A DNA stretch of 64,000 bases from Kibdelosporangium philippinense (GCF_021390435.2 NZ_JAJVCN010000003.1:1741501-1805500); one strand, 5' to 3'; numbered from the stretch's first letter, positions 26,520 through 34,566 are shown. Notes: generated by a model from the sequence alone, not told the origin. Numbers and translations: made by a program.

Positions 26520-26996
26520 CTAGCGTGAGTCTGTGTTAACGCATGGTTGGCCGTGTTCGAGGTACAAGATCGTGCCGGACGCGTGCGCTTCATAGGCGGC
26601 AGTCAAGCGGCGGAGAAGGCGTGAGGTCAGATAGTCCGCCAGACTGTTCACGCTCACCCACTCAGTTTTGTCGATCTCTACGCCGTCAAGACGGATATTG
26701 CGTTCGTCATTCCCAAGGTCGCCACAATCAAATACATAAAGAATCTTATCGCCTTCGGTCTCGCTCGGCGCCCAGTCATGGACCAGTAGGCGTTGAACAG
26801 TTCTACGGAGTCCAAGCTCTTCGTTTACCTCACGTTCGCAGGCTGCCGCTGGAGATTCGCCGCGATCGACATAGCCGCCAGGGATGTCCCATCGGTGGCC
26901 GTAAGTCTTGTGGACCAGAAGAATTCGGTCACGGTTGACGAAAAGCGCACCGGACGCGAGTCGAGGCGTCGCGAACTTGACGGTCGGATCTTCCAT
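26520..26996 (-). CDS. NUDIX hydrolase
   Basis: A 158-residue protein with the NUDIX box GGYVDRGESPAAACEREVNEELG split over residues 41-63: all Glu residues of the GX5EX7REUXEEXGU pattern are present, so Mg-dependent hydrolysis of a nucleoside diphosphate derivative is likely. ATG 26996 overlaps the stop of the HTH regulator (TGATG). NUDIX genes next to regulators are common in actinomycete integrative elements, where they are thought to affect the regulator's signal. The substrate is unknown. Confidence 0.85.
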   Translation of the reverse strand: MEDPTVKFATPRLASGALFVNRDRILLVHKTYGHRWDIPGGYVDRGESPAAACEREVNEELGLRRTVQRLLVHDWAPSETEGDKILYVFDCGDLGNDERNIRLDGVEIDKTEWVSVNSLADYLTSRLLRRLTAAYEAHASGTILYLEHGQPCVNTDSR

Positions 26997-28507
26997 CAGA
27001 TTGCGCCTTGGGCGTTCACGCGTTGGGCGAGTTTGTCGAGTTCAACGGACGGTTTTCCGACTGTACCTTGGATCAATGCCGCAACTACCTTCCTGCTCAA
27101 ATAGTGTTGACGCACCTGCTCGGGGGCCATTCTTTCAGCGGTAATCATCACGCCGAGCGCATCGTCTCGATTGCCGACCAGGCTATACGCTCGTGCAACG
27201 TCAAGGAGGTAACGCACTCGCCGTTCAACCGGAACAGCTTCAGTGTTCAGAGAAAGGCCGGAATTCAGTATAGTTTGGACGTCGCCCAGTTCTGCGGCCG
27301 TGTTGACTCGGTGTATCGCGACGTTGGTTGGACCGAACGCCGTCCACAGGTGGTTTGCATCCTTATTGAGGAGCTGTGCCGCCTTGCTTGCCTCGTCTAG
27401 ATAGTCGACGGTCTTGGAGCTATCGCCGAAGCGAGCGGCAGCCATCGAGCCCACGAGATACAGGGTTCCGTAGACGGAGAGAGCAGCGTTATCCTTGGAA
27501 ATCTCCCCTTCTAGGTAGCCTGCGGCGGATTCCACCAGCCTCATAGCAGGTTCAAAGCGGCTGGTTGCGAGCAGTGCGAACGCAACTGACCGGATGAGCG
27601 AGGCGCGAACCGCTGGACTGTCGGCAGACTCAGCGGCATTCATGCCTCGTTCGGCAGCAATCCATGCCATGTCTGTTTGACCGACTTTGACCAATACTGA
27701 AGCGGCAACCTGATAGGACAGCGCGAGCACTCTGGATACTCGTGCTCGCTCCGATTCTCGGCACTCTCGGGACGTTAGCTGAGCGTCGGCCAAGAGTGTC
27801 GAAATTCGGTTGGCGGCTGCCGTAAATCTCGACTGTTGGTAAGCATCGAAGGCAACTTTTAGATCGCGTTCGAGGTTCTCGACCGACGGAATTTGACCCA
27901 GCTGATCCGAGCTGAACCGTAGGGGACTGAAACCGTAGTCCGCCAGGATTTGACACAGCTCGGCGATCGCTGGCGAGATTTGCCACGTTGCTGTGATCGA
28001 CTGAGGTCGCCAGTCGATCAGTTTCCCACCAGAATCGGTTGGCTCGCTCGTCCGCCCGGCCCTCAAACGGCTTCTTCCGGGGAAATCGAACCAGAGAAGA
28101 TGTTCCGGAAGATGTAGTATACCGGCGTAGTTACGCAGCGCCTCAAGATTTTGCTCGGGCTTGCCGTTTTCTAGTTTACTCACCTGTGCTTGCGTGAGAC
28201 CAAGCCAGCGCCCGAGAAGCTCCTGCTTGAGAGCTTTGCCGTACATCTGAAGATGGCGTGGATGGTTTCGGTAGGCTTTGAAGACTTTTCCGATATGTTG
28301 GCTCTCAAATGCGGCGCGAAACGCATCTGTCTCGAAGAATTCAGTCTTGAGAGCCGGTGGCGCGCCGAGTTGATCACGCTCATCCCTGTGGCACCTACCG
28401 CAAAGGCGCGCGGTGTTGTCTGTCGCGAGCACCCTTCCGCACCCTTGACAGCGACGTTCGCTGCTCATACCAGCACGGCGTCCCCGCTGTGGACCGGGAG
28501 CGCTCAT
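26996..28507 (-). CDS. Zn-ribbon/XRE regulator with helical-repeat sensor domain
   Basis: A 503-residue regulator. The N-terminal zinc ribbon is CQGCGRVLATDNTARLCGRC (about 21-40). A Cro/C1 helix-turn-helix follows (about 90-120: RWLGLTQAQVSKLENGKP), then about 330 residues of TPR-like helices. This design fits peptide- or ligand-sensing regulators of actinobacterial mobile elements. Start ATG 28507 has GGGG seven bases upstream; ATG 28468 is an alternative. Co-translated with the NUDIX gene and placed upstream of the transfer operon, so it is the main candidate controller. Confidence 0.75.
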   Translation of the reverse strand: MSAPGPQRGRRAGMSSERRCQGCGRVLATDNTARLCGRCHRDERDQLGAPPALKTEFFETDAFRAAFESQHIGKVFKAYRNHPRHLQMYGKALKQELLGRWLGLTQAQVSKLENGKPEQNLEALRNYAGILHLPEHLLWFDFPGRSRLRAGRTSEPTDSGGKLIDWRPQSITATWQISPAIAELCQILADYGFSPLRFSSDQLGQIPSVENLERDLKVAFDAYQQSRFTAAANRISTLLADAQLTSRECRESERARVSRVLALSYQVAASVLVKVGQTDMAWIAAERGMNAAESADSPAVRASLIRSVAFALLATSRFEPAMRLVESAAGYLEGEISKDNAALSVYGTLYLVGSMAAARFGDSSKTVDYLDEASKAAQLLNKDANHLWTAFGPTNVAIHRVNTAAELGDVQTILNSGLSLNTEAVPVERRVRYLLDVARAYSLVGNRDDALGVMITAERMAPEQVRQHYLSRKVVAALIQGTVGKPSVELDKLAQRVNAQGAI

Positions 28508-28678
28508 CTAGTACCCCGCTGAGCTCTGAGCTTGATCTACCTCTGAACAGCGTACATCGTCTCTAGACGTCCACCAACGGGTGAATATGACCACCGTCAG
28601 GCTGGCGTCTGCCTGGCGATATTCCCGGACGGTATGCGGCATGCCCAACGAGATATAGACGCCTCCCTGGGGTGCCAT
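28508..28678 (-). CDS. Possible small protein upstream of the regulator
   Basis: A 56-codon frame (MAPQGGVYISLGMPHTVREY...) whose stop abuts the regulator's ATG. No good ribosome site and no family match. It could instead be leader sequence of the regulator transcript. The rest of the 28508-28746 gap separates divergent genes and should hold promoters in both directions, which I cannot place with confidence. Confidence 0.25.
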   Translation of the reverse strand: MAPQGGVYISLGMPHTVREYRQADASLTVVIFTRWWTSRDDVRCSEVDQAQSSAGY

Positions 28679-28746
28679 CACGGTTGAAACGGATCTTTCA
28701 ACGTCCCCAAACAAGACTAGTTCCGAGGATTAGGTAACCGCCCGAG

Positions 28747-29217
28747 ATGGCTTCACTGCACGATCAACCCGAACGCCTAGTTCTTACGGCCTCGCTAACT
28801 ACCGGCGTTGCACGTGTTACGCATGGAATGACGGAATCTGTAAGCCTGATCGAGGAGATCCTAAGCCTCGATCACGCAGATTCGGAGACCACACTCCTGG
28901 TGGGTGACGTCGAATACCATCGCACCAAGGACGGGCCGTTCCCTGATCATCAAATGCGAATCAGTGTGCGCCCATCGGCGAACTGCGCCGCACTGAACTA
29001 CATGGACAACAACGATCCCGAAATGTCCATTGCCAACTCCTATAACACTATTCGACCATTGCCTAAGGTCGACCTAATTTTCAACGGTACGACCGGTGCG
29101 GTATTTCCACGCACAGCTGTCATCCCGTTGACCCATGCGCGTAGTGCTTTGCATGAGTGGCTGAGGACACGCCAGAGGCCAACCTGCATCGAATGGCGAC
29201 CATACGACGCGTACTAA
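28747..29217 (+). CDS. Imm1-like immunity protein (orphan)
   Basis: A 156-residue soluble protein whose C-terminus (VIPLTHARSALHEWLRTRQ, then RPTCIEW) matches the closing pattern of actinobacterial Imm1 immunity proteins, which neutralise polymorphic-toxin effectors such as deaminases. The middle, with SVRPSANCAALNYMDN, also fits. No toxin gene is adjacent; an orphan immunity gene on a mobile island could protect against a neighbour's toxin or act in a regulatory cassette. Visibly lower GC than the host arms. Confidence 0.6.
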   Translation: MASLHDQPERLVLTASLTTGVARVTHGMTESVSLIEEILSLDHADSETTLLVGDVEYHRTKDGPFPDHQMRISVRPSANCAALNYMDNNDPEMSIANSYNTIRPLPKVDLIFNGTTGAVFPRTAVIPLTHARSALHEWLRTRQRPTCIEWRPYDAY

Positions 29218-29240
29218 GCAGCGTCGCGTCGTCCTATATG

Positions 29241-29330
29241 GAGGCTTATTCAGGATGATTGTACTGCTGTGCATCGCCGCAGCTCAGGTGCGGTGTCGCA
29301 GGATCCACCTCGAGTCCGTGAATAAGCCTC
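29241..29330. repeat. Structured inverted repeat between small genes
   Basis: Perfect 12-bp arms GAGGCTTATTCA (29241-29252) and TGAATAAGCCTC (29319-29330), 66 bases apart, with a weaker inner stem (GCATCGCCGCA against TGCGGTGTCGC). It ends 13 bases before the next start codon, so it could be a structured leader, an attenuator or a small non-autonomous repeat. Confidence 0.55.
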
Positions 29331-29343
29331 ATGGAGAGGGACG

Positions 29344-29556
29344 ATGACCATTATGGGTGACATGAATACACAACTGGCTGTGGTGCTTAAAGGCGTTCAA
29401 TGGGTGGCTGACGACATTGCGTTTCGACTGCCAACTAAGCGAGTGCAGGCAGATGAACTGATTCAGCTCGCGGACGCACTCTGCACGGTCGCCAATCTCT
29501 TGCGCGCGCATGCTACCGGTGACGATGGCGACGCTGCCAGGGAAACTCCGGATTGA
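29344..29556 (+). CDS. Small helical protein of unknown function
   Basis: A 70-residue protein with a predicted amphipathic helical core (QLAVVLKGVQWVADDIAFRL, then ADELIQLADALCTVANLLRA) and an acidic tail. ATG 29344 is preceded by GGAGAGGG, a strong ribosome site, which supports a real gene despite the size. It lies between the Imm1-like gene and two more island genes in the same direction. No family recognised. Confidence 0.5.
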   Translation: MTIMGDMNTQLAVVLKGVQWVADDIAFRLPTKRVQADELIQLADALCTVANLLRAHATGDDGDAARETPD

Positions 29557-29637
29557 TACAGACGAGAATTGCCCTCACATTACTTCTTAGATATGCCTCT
29601 ACCTCACCTGGAAATGGAATCAACAGGACTGACACAT

Positions 29638-29952
29638 ATGGAATCCCGGAAGCAGTCGGACATCGCCACACCTCAAAGCACGGGCCAAATAGATACGACA
29701 TCTCGGTGCACTTGGGCCTCTGACGGACTGACGATCATCGTTAATTCTCGCGATGAACGTGTTGTCATCCTGCTGCACCCCTATCGTAAACCTGCGGGAC
29801 CACCTGCACCGAAATGGGTGGACGGCTGCAAGACAGGTGTTGTTTGCCCCGAGGACTGCGGTACGACCGTCTTCGGCTGGAACGAATTCGACGCCAATCG
29901 AGTGCTCAAAGCTCATCAACGCAGCAGCCGGTGCCTGAGGAGAGCGTCGTGA
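29638..29952 (+). CDS. Small cysteine-containing protein of unknown function
   Basis: A 104-residue protein from ATG 29638 (AGGA eight bases upstream; further in-frame starts exist at 29614 and 29569). A beta-rich N-terminal half (CTWASDGLTIIVNSRDERVV) is followed by a possible zinc-binding segment with spaced cysteines (DGCKTGVVCPEDCG ... SSRCLRR). Its stop overlaps a GTG of a 19-codon frame (29949-30008), perhaps a leader peptide for the regulator downstream. No family recognised. Confidence 0.45.
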   Translation: MESRKQSDIATPQSTGQIDTTSRCTWASDGLTIIVNSRDERVVILLHPYRKPAGPPAPKWVDGCKTGVVCPEDCGTTVFGWNEFDANRVLKAHQRSSRCLRRAS

Positions 29953-30108
29953 CTTTCGACAAAATACAAGGCGCATTGCTTGAGATTGCAGACTCGCGCG
30001 GCCAGTAAGTCCCCGCGGGACTTAAGCCAAAAGGCCTTAACTCTACATTGGCCAATGTCCGCGCAATTATCGGACGCCCCACATTTTGCCACTCATACGG
30101 GAGTAACC

Positions 30109-30960
30109 ATGGCAGGCATAGCACCGGAACCGAACTACTACGGCCGTAAACTCCAGAGGGCAATGAAGAGGCTGCGAGAACAGAACCTGCTAACACAAGA
30201 AGAAGCTGGCACGCGTTGCCACATTGATCATAAAAAACTCAGCCGAATCGAACGCCGACAGCTGCCCACGTATCATGAGCTCATTATACTCCTGGACATC
30301 TACGGAGTTCCAAGCTGCAACTACGACCCTTATCTCGCACTTTGGGATAGGGCTCGGCGTCGCGGCTGGTGGCGCAATTTCCTGCTTACCAAACAGGAGA
30401 TCGACTACATTCGCTTGGAAGACGAGGCTGACTTCAAATGTGAGTTTCAGCTGGGTCGCCTTCCCTGGCTTTTGCAGACGAAGAGTTATACGCGTGCCAT
30501 CCTTGCCCGTCGCGATGAGGAGATCATTGAAAAGAGGCTAGGTATTCAATTTCGACAGCAAAAACGACTTACTAATGAACGCCAGCTAACTTTGCATGCA
30601 TTGATTCATGAACCTGTCCTGCGTCAGGGAGTTGATCGCACCCAATTGCGAGAACTTTTGACGAGATCCGAAATGCCCAATGTCACGCTTCAAGTTGTTC
30701 CCCAGATAGGAACACATGAGGGCTTGCACAGCTCGCTGACGTTGTTGTCTTTCGACGACAAGGAAGAGCCAGATTACGCCTTCGCTGAAACGCCGTTCGG
30801 TCCTGCGGAGATCAACGATCCAGATAATGTTCAGGAAGTAAGGCGCATTCTTCGTCACGTAGAGACGATTGCGCTCAGCCCCAACGACTCGGTTGAACTG
30901 ATCACCAACATTCACGACAACTTTCGCGAGCGGAAGCTGATTGCTGTTCCCTCCGGATAG
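30109..30960 (+). CDS. XRE-family regulator with DUF5753 domain
   Basis: A 283-residue protein of a large actinobacterial group: N-terminal Cro/C1 HTH (about 10-70: LLTQEEAGTRCHIDHKKLSR) followed by DUF5753 (about 95-275: LPWLLQTKSYTRAILA; EPVLRQGVDRTQLRELL; VTLQVVPQIGTHEGL). Start ATG 30109 has GGGAG five bases upstream; the frame extends further upstream but lacks a better site. Streptomyces relatives are often paired with DUF397 proteins; none is present here, and the small gene at 29638 may play a partner role. Ends before a clear terminator. Confidence 0.85.
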   Translation: MAGIAPEPNYYGRKLQRAMKRLREQNLLTQEEAGTRCHIDHKKLSRIERRQLPTYHELIILLDIYGVPSCNYDPYLALWDRARRRGWWRNFLLTKQEIDYIRLEDEADFKCEFQLGRLPWLLQTKSYTRAILARRDEEIIEKRLGIQFRQQKRLTNERQLTLHALIHEPVLRQGVDRTQLRELLTRSEMPNVTLQVVPQIGTHEGLHSSLTLLSFDDKEEPDYAFAETPFGPAEINDPDNVQEVRRILRHVETIALSPNDSVELITNIHDNFRERKLIAVPSG

Positions 30961-31022
30961 GTAGCCTCAGCAACCCAAGCCACCAACGCAGGCCAGGACC
31001 GGTTCCCGGCCTACTTCTCAAC

Positions 31023-31059
31023 AACGCCGGTAACCGGCCACCAAACGGTTACCGGCGTT
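31023..31059 (+). terminator. Terminator after the XRE-DUF5753 gene
   Basis: Thirteen-bp perfect arms AACGCCGGTAACC/GGTTACCGGCGTT around an 11-base loop, 63 bases after the stop codon. Nothing else is seen from there to the insertion sequence at 31202. Confidence 0.75.
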
Positions 31060-31201
31060 CCCATGCGTTTACCCTCCGCAGGTCCACGCTGAGCAGCGCG
31101 GGTTACCGCACTCCCACGTTTTAGGGCGCTCGAAGATCCGCCCCAACAAGCGGGAACTCTTCCGGGGTGCACGCGGGGAGACAGCCGGACCAGGGTCCTA
31201 G

Positions 31202-32857
31202 CCTGCGTCTTTCGCGCGAAATAGTGCGACACGGGCTATAGATGCACGGAAGTGCCGTCCTGCAAGGGAAACTGTTGTTTGCGATGACAGCAGATCCCAA
31301 GCAGAAGGGCACTCCGTAGGTGAAGCGTAGCAAGCGGTCGAGGCGGGTCAAGGTCAGTGCTGATGGGCGTGGTGTGGTGTCGCATGCCGGGGTGGGGATG
31401 TTGCGGGAGTTGGCCCAGGACACCGGCCTGGTCGCGGGGGTGAACGAGGCGTTGGTCGACACGTATGCCGGTCCGTGGATGCATGCACCAGGACAGGTGT
31501 TCGCCGACATGGCCGTGGCCATCGCCGATGGCGGCGACTGTGTCTCGCACATCGAGGTCTTCGGTGACCAGCATGCGGTGTGCGGGCCGGTGGCCAGCAT
31601 GCCGACCGCCTGGCGGATGCTGGACCGGATCGACGAAGCGCATCTGCCGGGGATACTCGCCGCGCGGGCGGCGGCCCGAGAACGGGCGTGGGCCGCGGGT
31701 GCCGGCCCGGACCTGACCGGGCTGCTGCGGATCGATTTCGACGCCACGGTCACGATTTCCCATGCTGAGGACAAGGAGAACGCGGCCAAAACCTGGAAAC
31801 GGACGTTTGGTTTTCACCCGTTGTTGGCGTTTCTGGACCGCCCAGAGGTCTCGGGAGGCGAAGCACTGGCGGGCCTGCTGCGGGCGGGTAACGCCGGGTC
31901 GAACACGGCAGCAGACCACATCGCGGTGCTGGAGCGGGCGTTGGCGTCGTTACCCGCCCATGCCCGGCCACGTCCGGGTGATCCGGACTCGGTGCGGGTG
32001 GTAGCCCGCTCGGACTCCGCCGGTGCCACCCTCGCGTTCGCGCAGGCGTGCCGGGAGCGGGGAGTGTGGTTCTCCTTCGGGTTCCCGGTGGATGCCCGCA
32101 TCCAGGTCGTGGTCGATCAGATTCCCGACCAGGCATGGGAATCGGCCATCGACCGTGCGGGCGGGATCCGGGATGGTGCCTGGGTCGCCGACATCACCGG
32201 AATGCTCGACCTGTCGAGTTGGCCTGCCGGATCGAAGGTCATCGTGCGTGCTGAACGTCCCCATCCCGGCGCCCAGTTGAGGTTCACCGATGTGGACGGG
32301 CATCGGATCACCGCGTTCATCACCGACATCCCCGACCGGGTCATCCCCGGTCAGACCGCCGGTCTGGAACTGCACCACCGCCAGCACGCCCGGGTGGAAG
32401 ACCGCATCCGCCAAGCCAAGGCCACCGGCCTGCGCAACCTGCCCTGTCGTGGGTTCGCGGAGAACACCGCCTGGCTGGAGACGTTACTGGCGGCCACTGA
32501 TCTGGTGTGTTGGGCGAAAATCCTGGGTTTCACCGGCACACCCGTGCTGGCGCGCGCCGAGATCGCTACGTTCCGGAACTTGGTGCTGCACGTGGGCGCC
32601 CGAATCACTCGTGGTGCCCGGCAAGTCCGGATCCGCATCGATGAAACCTGTGCCTATGCCCACGCGATCGCCCAGGGCTGGTTGAAGATCCGCGCCGCCT
32701 TCACCTGATCCGCACCCCTGTCCCTACGATCGGCAAGAACCGGAGCGGCCGACACAAGCAGGTCGGCGGGCTAGCCACGCTCACAGTCGGAAACACTCAC
32801 GGCAAGATCGACAAAACCACAAGCAAGATCAACTAAATACTGCGCGAAAGGCCGAGG
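31202..32857 (+). mobile_element. IS1380-family element, copy 3
   Basis: A 1656-bp element with terminal repeats CCTGCGTCTTTCGCGC and, complementing the right end, CCTCGGCCTTTCGCGC, and a 4-bp target repeat CTAG (31198-31201, 32858-32861). Different in sequence from copies 1 and 2. It lies in non-coding DNA at the end of the minus-strand gene 32867-33511. Confidence 0.85.
31320..32708 (+). CDS. IS1380 transposase, intact
   Basis: A 462-residue DDE transposase starting GTG. Blocks: GRGVVSHAGVGMLRELAQDT; catalytic Asp in LLRIDFDATVTISHAED with KRTFGFHPLLAFLD; second Asp in VVARSDSAGATLAFAQ; Glu in ARVEDRIRQAKATGLRNLP. No frameshift; the element may be mobile. Confidence 0.88.
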   Translation: MKRSKRSRRVKVSADGRGVVSHAGVGMLRELAQDTGLVAGVNEALVDTYAGPWMHAPGQVFADMAVAIADGGDCVSHIEVFGDQHAVCGPVASMPTAWRMLDRIDEAHLPGILAARAAARERAWAAGAGPDLTGLLRIDFDATVTISHAEDKENAAKTWKRTFGFHPLLAFLDRPEVSGGEALAGLLRAGNAGSNTAADHIAVLERALASLPAHARPRPGDPDSVRVVARSDSAGATLAFAQACRERGVWFSFGFPVDARIQVVVDQIPDQAWESAIDRAGGIRDGAWVADITGMLDLSSWPAGSKVIVRAERPHPGAQLRFTDVDGHRITAFITDIPDRVIPGQTAGLELHHRQHARVEDRIRQAKATGLRNLPCRGFAENTAWLETLLAATDLVCWAKILGFTGTPVLARAEIATFRNLVLHVGARITRGARQVRIRIDETCAYAHAIAQGWLKIRAAFT

Positions 32858-32866
32858 CTAGTGGTG

Positions 32867-33511
32867 TTATGAACGGGCACGTTCGCGTGCGTTCGTCCGG
32901 GCAAGATCATGGTTGAGTATGAGTTGCACGAGCGCATCCTGACGTGTCCGCCACGGTCCGCCGGAAACAGCAATCAGCAATGGAGTCAGGGCCACCCAAC
33001 CGGTCCGGTCTGAGCGTCGCAAGATGCCGAGCAACACCGTCTCACCCTGCACCGTTGCAAGTGCATGATAGCTGCCACTCACCTCAAAATCGGGACTGCG
33101 CAACACCTTCACGGTGTTCGGGTCGACCTTGTCGGCCGGTGTCACGGCCCTGGGACTGGGATCGATGATCACGTCGCAATCCGTCGATTCCGTGACATGT
33201 TTCGTGACGGTAGACGTGTGCGATCCCGGCGCGAGTGCTGATCTCTCAGGGGTAACCGCGATGACCAACGCCCGCAATTGCTCTAGGGCGGCCCGTGCAT
33301 CTTGGTTGGCGGTCACGGCATGACGAGCCGCTGAGAGCGCCTGCCCAACGTCGTCAAGCCTGGCAAGCAGCGCCGCACGATCCGGTTCAGCAGCCAGCCG
33401 CGCACGGCGGGCGCGCTGACGGCACGTAGCGCCGTGGTAAGTCGCCGGTCGTCCTGCCGTCCCCGCTCGGGCTGGCAAAGCCCCTCCGCAGCCCTCGCAC
33501 AACACCGGCAT
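32867..33511 (-). CDS. Zinc-knuckle island protein of unknown function
   Basis: A 214-residue protein from ATG 33511 (GGGG upstream). The N-terminus has a small zinc-binding motif (CEGCGGALPARAGTAGRP, then YHGATCRQRARRAR), common in short actinobacterial mobile-element proteins. It is followed by a helical segment (60-110) and a C-terminal domain ending QDALVQLILNHDLART. The coding sequence contains one of the CGTGACA repeat units that also lie in its promoter, so the protein may bind those repeats, for example as a replication or partition protein or autorepressor. This is inference only. Confidence 0.55.
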   Translation of the reverse strand: MPVLCEGCGGALPARAGTAGRPATYHGATCRQRARRARLAAEPDRAALLARLDDVGQALSAARHAVTANQDARAALEQLRALVIAVTPERSALAPGSHTSTVTKHVTESTDCDVIIDPSPRAVTPADKVDPNTVKVLRSPDFEVSGSYHALATVQGETVLLGILRRSDRTGWVALTPLLIAVSGGPWRTRQDALVQLILNHDLARTNARERARS

Positions 33512-33584
33512 GCACCCCTCATTCCGTGACATGTTTCGTGACAACAGGCATGTCACTGTAGCTCTTGTCACGAAATTTGTCACG
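33187..33584. repeat. Iteron-like CGTGACA repeats
   Basis: The unit CGTGAC-N6-CGTGAC occurs at 33191-33208 and 33525-33542 as CGTGACATGTTTCGTGAC (within an exact 22-bp repeat, 33187-33208 and 33521-33542). It occurs inverted at 33567-33584 (GTCACGAAATTTGTCACG), with an extra TGTCAC at 33551. Two units sit just upstream of the 32867-33511 gene. Possible replication iterons or operator sites. The rest of the 33512-33801 stretch holds no gene I can support. Confidence 0.6.
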
Positions 33585-33801
33585 ATAGTGAGCGTGATCG
33601 AACCCTTCAGTGGATCCACCGTGAACATGCGACGCGGCCGCAGCACGGTCTTTGGCGCAGGCAACCCGTGATCAGGAGCACATTCTCGTCGCCGCAGGAA
33701 CAACCCCAGATCGACGATGCCTCGCGTCACGCACGGGACCGCTCGTCACCGCGTTTTCGCTGGTCAGCCATAGTATACAAAGTTGTTAAGAATTTGTAGT
33801 A

Positions 33802-33837
33802 CTTGCCGAGGACATGCCCAGGTATTCCATGTCCTGA
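33802..33837 (+). pseudogene. attR core and displaced 3' end of hmuO
   Basis: CTTGCC (33802-33807) followed by ten codons reading EDMPRYSMS and stop. Joined to 11882-12496 this gives an uninterrupted 215-codon heme oxygenase, which identifies the right boundary of the island. In the uninserted chromosome hmuO would end 99 bases before sodA. Confidence 0.75.
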
Positions 33838-33880
33838 GGTGATGATCGTCTAATCGGGGCCGCCATGTCCGACCCTCCTA

Positions 33881-33921
33881 TTGCGAGTAGGTTGCAAGTA
33901 CCAAATACTTGTGTCACCTAC
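33881..33921 (+). promoter_or_regulatory. sodA promoter with nested inverted repeat
   Basis: Likely -35 TTGCGA (33881-33886) and -10 AATACT (33904-33909) at 17-bp spacing. A nested dyad covers the -10: GTAGGT (33887-33892) with ACCTAC (33916-33921), and inside it CAAGTA (33895-33900) with TACTTG (33906-33911). Probably an operator of a metal or redox regulator; the regulator cannot be named. Confidence 0.5.
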
Positions 33922-33936
33922 CCCTGAGGAGGGCCG

Positions 33937-34566
33937 ATGGCCCCGTATGTCCTGCCGGACCTGGACTACGACTACGGCGACCTCGAGCCGGCGATCATCG
34001 GTGAGATCAACGAGTTGCACCACGGCAAGCACCACGCCGCGTACGTCAAGGGCGCCAACGACACGATCGAGAAGATCGACGAAGCCCGCGACAAGGGCGA
34101 CTTCGGCTCGATCGTCGGACTGGAGACGACGCTGGCGTTCAACCTCGCCGGTCACTCCCTGCACCAGGTCTGGTGGAAGAACCTCAGCCCGAACGGCGGC
34201 GACAAGCCGACCGGCGAGCTGGCCGCGGCGATCGACGAGTTCTTCGGCTCGTTCGACAAGCTGCGCGCCCAGCTGAACGCCGCCGCGACGACGATTCAGG
34301 GCTCCGGCTGGGGAATCCTGTCATGGGACCCGGTCGGCCAGCGGCTGCTGACCCAGCAGCTGAAGGACCACCACGCGAACCTGTCCATCGCCACCACGCC
34401 GCTGCTGGCGTTCGACGTGTGGGAGCACGCGTACTACCTGCAGTACCGCAACGTGAAGGCGGACTACATCAACGCGCTGTGGAACGTCGTCAACTGGGAA
34501 GACGTCAACCAGCGGTTCGTCGACGCCCGCAACGGGCTGAACGGTCTGCGCGTGCCGCAGGCCTGA
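33937..34566 (+). CDS. sodA: Superoxide dismutase (Fe/Mn family)
   Basis: A 209-residue Fe/Mn superoxide dismutase. Metal ligands are visible in order: His in INELHHGKHHAAYV (about 27), His in LAGHSLHQVWW (about 75), and Asp and His in FDVWEHAYYLQY (about 163 and 167). GAGGAGGG precedes the ATG. Fe versus Mn use cannot be settled by eye. The gene lies just right of the island, next to the displaced hmuO end and 5' of an iron box, a neighbourhood of iron and oxygen-stress functions. Confidence 0.93.
   Translation: MAPYVLPDLDYDYGDLEPAIIGEINELHHGKHHAAYVKGANDTIEKIDEARDKGDFGSIVGLETTLAFNLAGHSLHQVWWKNLSPNGGDKPTGELAAAIDEFFGSFDKLRAQLNAAATTIQGSGWGILSWDPVGQRLLTQQLKDHHANLSIATTPLLAFDVWEHAYYLQYRNVKADYINALWNVVNWEDVNQRFVDARNGLNGLRVPQA

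Larger units (their letters stand above)
12497..33801. mobile_element. AICE-like integrative element inserted in hmuO
   Basis: About 21.3 kb between the two CTTGCC cores. It carries a large serine integrase at the left end, an FtsK/TraB-type DNA translocase in a coupled operon with WhiB, a small membrane protein and a DUF2637 protein, an excisionase-like HTH gene, a NUDIX hydrolase with a Zn-ribbon/HTH regulator, and cargo genes. This is the usual content of actinomycete integrative and conjugative elements. No recognisable replication initiator is seen. Base composition is more AT-rich than the flanks, most clearly at 26063-30960. Five insertion sequences interrupt it and break at least three of its genes. 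Confidence 0.85.
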
